In this document: positions 1 to 7,089 of the stretch, in pieces | Position numbering within the stretch: the first letter of the stretch is position 1 | How the letters are laid out: the number at the start of each line of letters is the position of its first letter | From: Bacteroidaceae bacterium | GTDB lineage: Bacteria > Bacteroidota > Bacteroidia > Bacteroidales > Barnesiellaceae_A | Direction: 5' to 3' | NCBI GenBank assembly: GCA_017531985.1 | Contig: JAFXJY010000027.1 | Span: forward strand, 1 to 43,058 | Length of the DNA: 43,058 nt | Translations under genes and position numbers: made by a program | Notes under the pieces: model-generated | What the model was told of the DNA's origin: nothing | Databases searched by the model: none | What the model saw: the letters and a program-made list of their open reading frames with translations, nothing else

Positions 1-441
1 CAACTTATAAATGTTATATTGGTATGAGTTTCGGTTGTCTATAATCACGTCAAAGATACAAAATTTCCTCAATTCACAACTGGTGGTGTGGCTGTGATAT
101 TATTTTGTTGTTGTCTATAATCACGTCAAAGATACAAAATTTCATCAATTCACAACGATTCCTAAGAAGTAATGTAAGATGTCATCGTTGTCTATAATCA
201 CGTCAAAGATACAAAATTTCATCAATTCACAACGATTTTTAATGCAATACTTTGCGACTTAAGTTGTCTATAATCACGTCAAAGATACAAAATTTCATCA
301 ATTCACAACGGAGGAAGCTCCTGAGTTTAAGCCTATCGAGTTGTCTATAATCACGTCAAAGATACAAAATTTCATCAATTCACAACTACTTGGTAATATA
401 TGTATTATCAAGATTTGTTGTCTATAATCACGTCAAAGATA
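1..441 (-). CRISPR. CRISPR array end, 47-base repeats, probable type II-C
   Basis: Five complete 47-base repeats lie at 34-80, 110-156, 187-233, 263-309 and 340-386. Positions 1-4 are the tail of another repeat cut by the window edge, and 417-441 is a truncated terminal repeat. The six visible spacers are 29-30 bases (5-33, 81-109, 157-186, 234-262, 310-339, 387-416) and differ from each other. The repeat at 34-80 has one change (C for A at 68); the other four are identical. On the minus strand the repeat starts GTTGTGAATTG and ends ATAGACAAC, like the long repeats of Bacteroidetes type II-C (Cas9) loci. Each minus-strand repeat contains TATCTTTG, a perfect Bacteroidetes -7 promoter element, so I infer leftward transcription. 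No cas gene or tracrRNA was found in the window; they would be expected to the left. The type assignment rests on repeat length and sequence only. Confidence 0.95.
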
Positions 442-465
442 AGAATTTATGGGTAATGAGGCAAA
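434..465 (-). promoter_or_regulatory. Promoter reading into the CRISPR array
   Basis: On the minus strand TTTG (465-462) and TATCTTTG (441-434) are separated by 20 bases, matching the Bacteroidetes -33/-7 consensus. The -7 box is the first part of the truncated terminal repeat, and repeat identity ends at its first base. A start a few bases downstream would lie in the repeat, and the transcript would read spacer 387-416 and then the array. The match is direct; function is inferred. Confidence 0.6.
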
Positions 466-527
466 AAAACTACTTTTTACCACATTACCATCTTTATGGA
501 CTATTCTTGTTGGGTTAGAGGGTAAAG

Positions 528-557
528 AATAAGGCTGTCAGTTTTGACAGCCTTATT
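528..557 (-). terminator. Terminator of the six-gene lipoprotein operon
   Basis: A perfect 13-base inverted repeat (528-540 with 545-557) has a GTTT loop. It lies 20 bases beyond the stop codon of the last minus-strand gene. The run after the stem on the minus strand is only moderately T-rich. It also insulates the operon from the CRISPR array. Confidence 0.75.
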
Positions 558-576
558 TGTGTATTTGTGTTTAGGG

Positions 577-2145
577 TTAGTAGTCCCATTCAAGGGTAAA
601 TTCGTCAATGTATAGCAGACTTTGTGTACTGCCTGTGAAATAGTCTCCGTATTTGCTGGCTGTTGCTGTTATGATAATGTATCGTGGTATGCGAGCAGTT
701 GAGCGGTATTGGAGTTCTAACTCGAAGGGCGTGTATTGACTGACTGTTTTACTATCTTCAATCTTGCTGAAAGCTATGATATGAGGATCGTTTTCGTCAA
801 GTATCTTGCGATTTTTGGGGTCGGTGCGTACTTCTACCGGTTCGTCCCAGTCTCCGAGTGCTATGTATATTACCATGCTGTCGGGTTTTCCCATGAGGTT
901 GATTAGCTCGTTGCTGGCATAGTCAATAGGACCGGTGTTGTATTTGTAATAGCCTTTGAGTTTGGTAGGGCGATAGGTAAAGGGTTGTCCCAAATCGATT
1001 GTGCCGTTAGTTCCTTGTACGCCAGTAAAATCGCCAACGAAGATGTTACCGGCTGCCAGTTTGCCTATTCCGGCTATACCGACAAATCGTGTTTCGAGTT
1101 TTGCTGCCTTACCTTGTACAGCATCATCGGTGGGTAGTGAATTGCATTCGCCCAATGTGGCGGCTCCTTCATTTCCTGTATCCCACCAAGGTGAACCTCC
1201 TTCACTCCAAGGTTTCCATAGTTTTCCATCGAGCCACCAATCGTTAAATCCTCCGTTGGGCAGTTCTACTTCGGGTCCTGTTGTGAATGATATTTCGTTG
1301 CTTGTTTCGTCCGTTATGACGGCACGAGCTACATATTGGGTATTAGGCTGAAGGTGTATTACGCGAGCTGAGAATGTGCTTCCATGCGAAACCATGTATT
1401 CATCGGGTACGGGTGTCCATTCCGATTGGTCGGCTTGACGTATCTCAAAACGGTTGTCATTCTGTTCCAGTCCGCTACCGTACAGCCATGCTACGCGTGT
1501 CCATGCGTCGACCGAGGTGAGCGATACGTTGCTCTTTGTTGGTACGACGTATAGTGTCCATTCTTCTACTATATCGTGGTATTGTATGGTTACTTTGCGA
1601 GGACCTTGTGAGAAGTCTTGTAGCATCTCCACTGCGGGTGTGTAGGAAGTGATACCTTGGGGTCCGAGTATGAGGGTTTTGATTTTAATGTCTTTGAGGT
1701 CGACATTTTCGCTTACAAATACTCTTGCACGCTTGTTTTCGGATTCAATAACTGCATTACCTACCTGACCTTCAACGCTAAATTCTCGTTCGATGGTTTG
1801 CGTGGCTGATATGCTCCACTTGTAGTCTTGATAGAGTGTGAGGGTAAATTGGGCAGGCGATGTGAGGTCGTGTGTACCTACGATGTCGGGGGTAACGGTG
1901 GCATCCTTGGTGATGGATGCAGTGGTTATCTTTACACGTTTGAGGTCGACCGTGTCAGCGAGGATGAGTTCGACATTTTGAGTTTCGTTATTGATGATGG
2001 GAGCTTGTGTCAATCCAATGGCATCGACCGATAATATTTGTGCGGGGATGCGAGGGTAGGGGATGTCGTTCTCTATACATCCTTGTATGGCAAGGAGTGA
2101 TAGGGGGAATATGAGATATAGTATGTTGCGAATTTGTTTCTTCAT
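577..2145 (-). CDS. PCMD-domain surface lipoprotein
   Basis: 522-residue lipoprotein, last gene of the six-gene operon. The signal peptide ends in a lipobox-like AIQGC with Cys23. Residues about 40-200 hold two related Ig-like units; each contains a VDLKxxKI motif (residues 66-72 and 148-154). An FN3-like module follows (about 204-291). Residues about 295-522 match the PCMD family (putative carbohydrate metabolism domain), starting at ELPNGGFNDWW and including GYYKYNTGPIDY and IALGDWDEP. It lacks the N-terminal DUF4493 module of the other large proteins in the operon, but its C-terminal half closely parallels that of the 707-residue protein. It is probably anchored in the outer membrane. PCMD proteins have no established biochemical role; carbohydrate binding is suggested by the family name only. 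It starts 15 bases after the upstream barrel gene. Confidence 0.85.
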   Translation of the reverse strand: MKKQIRNILYLIFPLSLLAIQGCIENDIPYPRIPAQILSVDAIGLTQAPIINNETQNVELILADTVDLKRVKITTASITKDATVTPDIVGTHDLTSPAQFTLTLYQDYKWSISATQTIEREFSVEGQVGNAVIESENKRARVFVSENVDLKDIKIKTLILGPQGITSYTPAVEMLQDFSQGPRKVTIQYHDIVEEWTLYVVPTKSNVSLTSVDAWTRVAWLYGSGLEQNDNRFEIRQADQSEWTPVPDEYMVSHGSTFSARVIHLQPNTQYVARAVITDETSNEISFTTGPEVELPNGGFNDWWLDGKLWKPWSEGGSPWWDTGNEGAATLGECNSLPTDDAVQGKAAKLETRFVGIAGIGKLAAGNIFVGDFTGVQGTNGTIDLGQPFTYRPTKLKGYYKYNTGPIDYASNELINLMGKPDSMVIYIALGDWDEPVEVRTDPKNRKILDENDPHIIAFSKIEDSKTVSQYTPFELELQYRSTARIPRYIIITATASKYGDYFTGSTQSLLYIDEFTLEWDY

Positions 2146-2160
2146 TTTTCGACGAAGTTT

Positions 2161-2946
2161 TTAGATGTGAACAGTGATACCAATGTTGATGTTGAGTATG
2201 TTTATCTTGAAGTTGGCTCCGCTCGAGCGGTACATACCGGTTTCAATATTATTGGTGTATTGTTTGCTTTGTTTGTAGTTCAGTCCTAATATTCCTACCG
2301 ATACGTTGGCACTTACGTTGTTGAGTACGAAGACCGAAATACCGGGATTGAGTCCCAAAGCTATCTGGTTAGAGACGGTTTTTGTATCTTGGATTCCGGT
2401 CTCTTCGTCTCCTCTTATAAAGTGGCTTGTGCCGCTTTCGAAGGTAAGACTTGTCTCGTTGAATACACCTACTTGTCCGTTACGAGACAGACCTAAATAG
2501 GCACGGTGGAATATTCCTGCCGAGTATATCTTAGCATTGTAAGCCATGTTGGGCAGAGCTATGTTCATATCCTCCATGATATCGATATTGATTTTACCCA
2601 GATTGGCACCGGTTGTCGAATATCCCAGTTTGACTCCAATACAGTTATTGTCGCTTACGAAGTAGCCGACAAATGGGTGTATGCCGAATAGCGAGCCTGT
2701 GAAGTTGAAGTCTTTGATGAGTAGTGCTATATCACTATCTTGGCTGTTGTAGCCTGTATATGAGGCTGTGATACCGCATATCCATTCTTTCTGAGGGATG
2801 AAACGATAATTGGTGAGTCCTCGATTGAACTTTCTAATATCCTGTGTTGTTGTATCTACGGTGTTGATGGTTGCATCGGTGGCTGGTGATGCATTGGCTA
2901 TGATGGAAATTGCCAATAGGACTATGGTGTATATATATCTTCTCAT
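2161..2946 (-). CDS. Small outer-membrane beta-barrel-like protein, paralogue 2
   Basis: 261 residues with an N-terminal signal peptide (hydrophobic to about residue 19). The mature part has alternating polar/hydrophobic strands and ends in a strand finishing INIGITVHI, consistent with an eight-strand outer-membrane barrel. It is a paralogue of the next upstream gene (2954-3718). Both share RGL(T/K)xYxFxPxxxW near the start of the mature part, a central FNET segment, and a GxNxGI or GxNLAPGI stretch before a VGILGLNYK or IGLLGFKYS strand. Its function is unknown. Its position between two PCMD lipoproteins suggests an outer-membrane partner of them. Gaps to the neighbours are 7 and 15 bases, so it is cotranscribed. 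Confidence 0.8.
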   Translation of the reverse strand: MRRYIYTIVLLAISIIANASPATDATINTVDTTTQDIRKFNRGLTNYRFIPQKEWICGITASYTGYNSQDSDIALLIKDFNFTGSLFGIHPFVGYFVSDNNCIGVKLGYSTTGANLGKINIDIMEDMNIALPNMAYNAKIYSAGIFHRAYLGLSRNGQVGVFNETSLTFESGTSHFIRGDEETGIQDTKTVSNQIALGLNPGISVFVLNNVSANVSVGILGLNYKQSKQYTNNIETGMYRSSGANFKINILNINIGITVHI

Positions 2947-2953
2947 AACTATA

Positions 2954-3718
2954 TTAAATGTAGAAAGCTAATCCCAAGCCTATTGAGAATAGATTGATTT
3001 GAAAACTTGCCGAAGTACTATTGGTGTTACCTTCGTATATTTGGTCGGTAACTTGCTTGATAGAACTATACTTGAAACCCAACAATCCGATGTTGAGTTC
3101 TATGGCTACATTGTTATTGATAAAGGCCGTAATACCGGGGGCTAAGTTTACACCTACCATAAATCGGCTCTCGTACGAGCCTGTTATATTCTCTCCGGTA
3201 CCACTCACCAACTTGCTTTGACCTCCGCCCAGTTGCAATTGAGTCTCGTTGAATAGTCCGAAACGCATATTGCGACCTATGCTTATGTAGTTACGCAATA
3301 CTGCCATGCCTGAGTAGGAGTGGCTCAGACGATATATATTACCTATATCAAAATGCATATCGTCACTTAAATTGATGTCGGCCGAGTTGATTTTCATCAG
3401 CGAACGTTCGTAGGCCAATCGACCTCCCACACCCATGTTGTTGGCCACCATGTAGGTAAACATGGGACTTACCTTGAAGCTATATCCGTTTCCGTTTATA
3501 TCTTCGACGATGAGGAACTGATAGTTATCTTCACTCTGTTGCGAATACGAGATGTTTCCTCCTACGATCCATTGTCCTTTGGGAACAAAGGTGTATTGTT
3601 TCAATCCTCTCTCTTGTTTTCCGACGATGGTGTCGGTGGGCGATTGAGCCCATGTTACTATCAGCGTACATGCTGATAGTAACATGGTTAACCCTATTCT
3701 TTTAATATATTTATTCAT
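2954..3718 (-). CDS. Small outer-membrane beta-barrel-like protein, paralogue 1
   Basis: 254 residues, signal peptide ending near VTWAQ (residue 25), then repeated amphipathic strands and a terminal strand SIGLGLAFYI, as in small outer-membrane barrels. It is clearly paralogous to 2161-2946, so the pair arose by tandem duplication. The start codon overlaps the end of the upstream 707-residue lipoprotein gene by 8 bases, implying translational coupling. No enzymatic motif is visible. The family cannot be named more exactly than outer-membrane-barrel-like. Confidence 0.8.
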   Translation of the reverse strand: MNKYIKRIGLTMLLSACTLIVTWAQSPTDTIVGKQERGLKQYTFVPKGQWIVGGNISYSQQSEDNYQFLIVEDINGNGYSFKVSPMFTYMVANNMGVGGRLAYERSLMKINSADINLSDDMHFDIGNIYRLSHSYSGMAVLRNYISIGRNMRFGLFNETQLQLGGGQSKLVSGTGENITGSYESRFMVGVNLAPGITAFINNNVAIELNIGLLGFKYSSIKQVTDQIYEGNTNSTSASFQINLFSIGLGLAFYI

Positions 3719-5834
3719 ACACTAATTCTAAATCGTCAAGCCACATTGTACTGCTTGAACTACCGGTGAAAAAGTCTCCATAATAACTTGCCGAGCCAAC
3801 TATCACTATATAAGTGGGTATGCGTTCGGTTGAGCGATATTCGATATCGATGGTAAATGGCACTAATCCATCGCCATCGGTGTTTTTGTCGGGAATTATC
3901 TCTCCAAAACCTATGATGTGGCTGTCGTTTTTATCGAATATATTATGGTCTTTGGTTGTAATGTGTATAGGGGCATCCCAGTCACCAACGGCAATGTAGA
4001 TATTACCCAAGTCGGTTGCTCCCTTTGGAAGTAAGTCGGTATCCGAGTAGTCAACAGTACCTGTTATATATTTGTAATAACCCTTCATTTGTGATGGACG
4101 TGAAGAGATGGGACGTCCGAAGTCCAAGATACCATTTGTTCCATCTGTACCAGAGTAAACTCCCGAGAATACGTTACCGGCTGCAAATTTACCAATACCC
4201 ATGAGGCTGACAAATTGCGATTGCATTCTGATGGATGAGTTTCCGCTGTGTTTTATGTTGGTGTCTTGTGTCGTAATGTTGACATTGAGTGTTGCCGAGC
4301 CGTGGTTACCGCTATCCCACCACATGCTTTCGCCACTACCATACACGAGCCACACTTTGCCACTTTTGTGCCAATTCTCAAATCCTGCATTGGGTATGAC
4401 AAATTCAGTCTCTGTTGTAAATTCGGCAATGATAGCCGAAGCCATTGTACCGGCCACAGCTCGGTATTCGTATGTAGTTCCCGAAGTAAGCCCGGTAACT
4501 ACTGCTGTGAGGGTAGTTCCATCGAGTTGAGCATCGACACTATTCCATGTATCAGTGCCTTTCACGCGATATTGAAATGTGAGTGCTTCGGATGTCTCTT
4601 TCATCAATTTACCTTTAAGAGTAGCTCGTTTAGCCCATATGTCGCAACGACGAACTTCCTCTGTAAGGACTACTGCATTAGATATGGTCAGCACCAATGT
4701 TTTGTTCCATTGCTTGGCATGCATGTCGGTTACATGAATATCTATTTCGTACACACCTTCGGTGAGATTGCGGATGAGTGTTTCCGACAATGTTATTTTG
4801 GCTGTCGAAATATCTTTACTGCTGTCGTAGTCATAGCGGTATGATAAGCCGGCACTTTGCCATGTCGAAAGGGTAGAGGTGGCTGCACCTGCTATGTCGA
4901 TGCTATTGGCGGGCAAGCCCATTGCTGTAAGTTGTTCGCCCGAAATGATGAGTTGTGATATTGCCGAGGAGGCATTGACCCACACTGATGTCTCGCTACC
5001 CGAATTGGCCTCAAACACAAGAGGTTGGTCAATATCGAAATTGTTACCCACTATATCGGGGTGCTTGTATATGATAATATTTTCAACTTTATCAATGATA
5101 CTTTCGTTGACAATAAGATTGAAATAGGCACCTCCGGCTGTATATTGAGTCTCGTTGTAGTTAAATGTAATGTCATATCGCATGGCTGCTTTGACATTCG
5201 ACAATGTACCCGATTGAGTGTAAGCATTACCGTCTTGTTGAGTACCAACAATTGTCCAACTGAGCGATGTTTCTCCATCGGGGAGGATGAAGTATCCTAT
5301 CGAATCGGTGTGTTGCTGAGTGTAAGTAAGAGAACCTTGTGAACTGCTTACTGTTACACTATAATCGGATAATACGGTTTTCAGTTGTTCTGATATAGCA
5401 ACTGTTACAAGAGTGTTGACAACCCGACAAGATAATGTGGCATGAGTGGTATTGCCCGGTTCAATAGTAATGTTGGTCTCACCCTTGTAATATCCGCGAT
5501 TGAATGCTACCGGGAGTGAGTCGCCTGTAATGGCGGTTATGCGATAATCGTCGGCTGCAAGCCACAGTTCCGATGGGAGATTGTTAAGCCCTTTAAAGAA
5601 GCGAACAAGTCCTTGGCTACCGTATATTCTGATGCGACAACTATCGGCCAACTGATTCTCAACTGTTGGCTGCTCAGTCTGCTGCATAGCTGAGTTGGTG
5701 CGTGGTTTTGATATATTCAATTCCATCGACAAGCAACCTTCACCTTTATTGTGAGTATCTTCTTGGCATGCTACCAATCCTATGAGCAATAGGAGGGTAA
5801 GCATGGACGATACTATTTTATTCATTCGTTTCAT
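3711..5834 (-). CDS. DUF4493/FN3/PCMD surface lipoprotein
   Basis: 707-residue lipoprotein with lipobox GLVAC (Cys23). Modules by eye: DUF4493 at about 30-230 (including GYYKGETNITIEPG and a later strand-rich half), an Ig-like module at about 235-385, an FN3-like module at about 392-475, and PCMD at about 478-707 (starts VIPNAGFENW, contains GYYKYITGTVDYS and IAVGDWDAP). The PCMD part is close to that of the 522-residue protein. The start could also be Met4. It is the third gene of the operon: the gap upstream is 4 bases and it overlaps the barrel gene downstream by 8 bases. It is likely displayed on the cell surface. The role is unknown; an adhesin or glycan-binding function would be a guess from the domain architecture. 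Confidence 0.85.
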   Translation of the reverse strand: MKRMNKIVSSMLTLLLLIGLVACQEDTHNKGEGCLSMELNISKPRTNSAMQQTEQPTVENQLADSCRIRIYGSQGLVRFFKGLNNLPSELWLAADDYRITAITGDSLPVAFNRGYYKGETNITIEPGNTTHATLSCRVVNTLVTVAISEQLKTVLSDYSVTVSSSQGSLTYTQQHTDSIGYFILPDGETSLSWTIVGTQQDGNAYTQSGTLSNVKAAMRYDITFNYNETQYTAGGAYFNLIVNESIIDKVENIIIYKHPDIVGNNFDIDQPLVFEANSGSETSVWVNASSAISQLIISGEQLTAMGLPANSIDIAGAATSTLSTWQSAGLSYRYDYDSSKDISTAKITLSETLIRNLTEGVYEIDIHVTDMHAKQWNKTLVLTISNAVVLTEEVRRCDIWAKRATLKGKLMKETSEALTFQYRVKGTDTWNSVDAQLDGTTLTAVVTGLTSGTTYEYRAVAGTMASAIIAEFTTETEFVIPNAGFENWHKSGKVWLVYGSGESMWWDSGNHGSATLNVNITTQDTNIKHSGNSSIRMQSQFVSLMGIGKFAAGNVFSGVYSGTDGTNGILDFGRPISSRPSQMKGYYKYITGTVDYSDTDLLPKGATDLGNIYIAVGDWDAPIHITTKDHNIFDKNDSHIIGFGEIIPDKNTDGDGLVPFTIDIEYRSTERIPTYIVIVGSASYYGDFFTGSSSSTMWLDDLELVYE

Positions 5835-5838
5835 CCTA

Positions 5839-7077
5839 TTATTGTGTAATGAGGGTTAATGTTTGGATTGTTACATTATTGGCTTGGTCGGTTGCAGTCA
5901 TGACAAAGCTGTGTGTTCCCGAACCAAGGGCGGCTAATAAGCCACCAAATTGTGTAATATCAAATGATATTTCGTTGGCACCAATTACATTCTCTGCAAC
6001 CGGGAATCCAAGACCTTCCAATTGAGGACGTAAATCGCCCGGATTACCAAGGTCAAGGTGTGCCGACAATCCTACGGCTTCCAATTCTTCGGGTGTGAGG
6101 GTTGTAGATTCTATGTCAACAGTAAATCCTGCGAGAGGTGATTCACTGGTTACTTCTACTTTGATAACTAAGTCATCGGTCAATATCTGAGGTTCGTTAA
6201 TATCAAAAGCTGTCGCAGTGATTTTGGGACCTTGATTGGGAGTAGGTGGATCAATAGGACCCGGTGTCTCATTTCCACCGTCGTTTCCTTCGGGATCCTC
6301 TATCACATCTTCCTTAACATCTATTTGATGATTTTGTTCAATAGTCTGACAGGTAACATCTATAATAAGTTGAGGGGTAAAAGATCCGCTTTCAATGTTT
6401 GGCTCGGTATTTTGTTTGAGTGAATAACGCAATATACGCCATTCTCCTGCCTTTACATTGTCTATCTCACGGTAAGTAGTATCAACGTATCCATCAACAG
6501 TACCTGTGAAATAAGCATATAGACGGTTCTCATTCTCCTCATTGATGGTGAAGTATCCGGCACGACCTTCGTCTTTGGTAAAGTCAAGTGAGCCTTTGCC
6601 AAGTGCTACGTTTACCTTACAATCGTTGCCCATTACAGCAAGCAAGTCACTGCTGAACTCAACAGTAACTTTTACGTTACTAAGTTCGCACACAACCTCT
6701 CCGATGGCTGTAACTTTCTCAACCTCTATTTCGAAATCCTTCTGGGCGAAATAGTAGGGTAAATCCCATGCTGCTGCCTCGGGAATGTGTGAAGCAACTT
6801 GCAGTGTGTAAATACCCGCATCAAGTGTAAATACTTCGGGCATATCTTTGTAGCTCCATTGTGCCAATGAGGTACTTCCTCCTTTTTCATATATCGATAT
6901 AATGAAATCATTTACATCGGTACTGCGTACGATAGTTGCATTATGGTTATATGAAACCGTAAGGCTTGAAAGGTCTATTTCACCGGTTGTTGATGCATTT
7001 ACCGGTTCATCTTCACGACATGCGAGAAAATTTATAGCAATGATTGCTAATATGAATAGTTGAAAAATCTTCTTCAT
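5839..7077 (-). CDS. DUF4493 lipoprotein without PCMD
   Basis: 412-residue lipoprotein with lipobox FLAC (Cys20). DUF4493 spans about 30-257. A Pro/Gly/Asp-rich linker (about 262-287) follows, then an Ig-like module to the end (about 288-412). That module resembles the middle modules of the 842- and 707-residue neighbours: each has an (E)xLxxxGL(P/S) helix turn and a final TATDxxN or TVTDxH strand. It ends before any FN3 or PCMD module, so it is a shorter version of the same architecture. Nothing indicates a frameshift: the stop is followed after 4 bases by the next gene. Function is unknown. Confidence 0.8.
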   Translation of the reverse strand: MKKIFQLFILAIIAINFLACREDEPVNASTTGEIDLSSLTVSYNHNATIVRSTDVNDFIISIYEKGGSTSLAQWSYKDMPEVFTLDAGIYTLQVASHIPEAAAWDLPYYFAQKDFEIEVEKVTAIGEVVCELSNVKVTVEFSSDLLAVMGNDCKVNVALGKGSLDFTKDEGRAGYFTINEENENRLYAYFTGTVDGYVDTTYREIDNVKAGEWRILRYSLKQNTEPNIESGSFTPQLIIDVTCQTIEQNHQIDVKEDVIEDPEGNDGGNETPGPIDPPTPNQGPKITATAFDINEPQILTDDLVIKVEVTSESPLAGFTVDIESTTLTPEELEAVGLSAHLDLGNPGDLRPQLEGLGFPVAENVIGANEISFDITQFGGLLAALGSGTHSFVMTATDQANNVTIQTLTLITQ

Positions 7078-7089
7078 AGATATATATTT

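Noticed and set aside
441..576. Possible tracrRNA or leader next to the array
   Set aside because: No stretch complementary to the 5' half of the repeat was found; only the promoter-like -33 box and the operon terminator are visible.
4248..4844. 198-codon plus-strand frame antisense to the 707-residue lipoprotein
   Set aside because: It lies fully inside a well-supported gene, is Cys- and His-rich like a reverse-frame shadow, and has no promoter.
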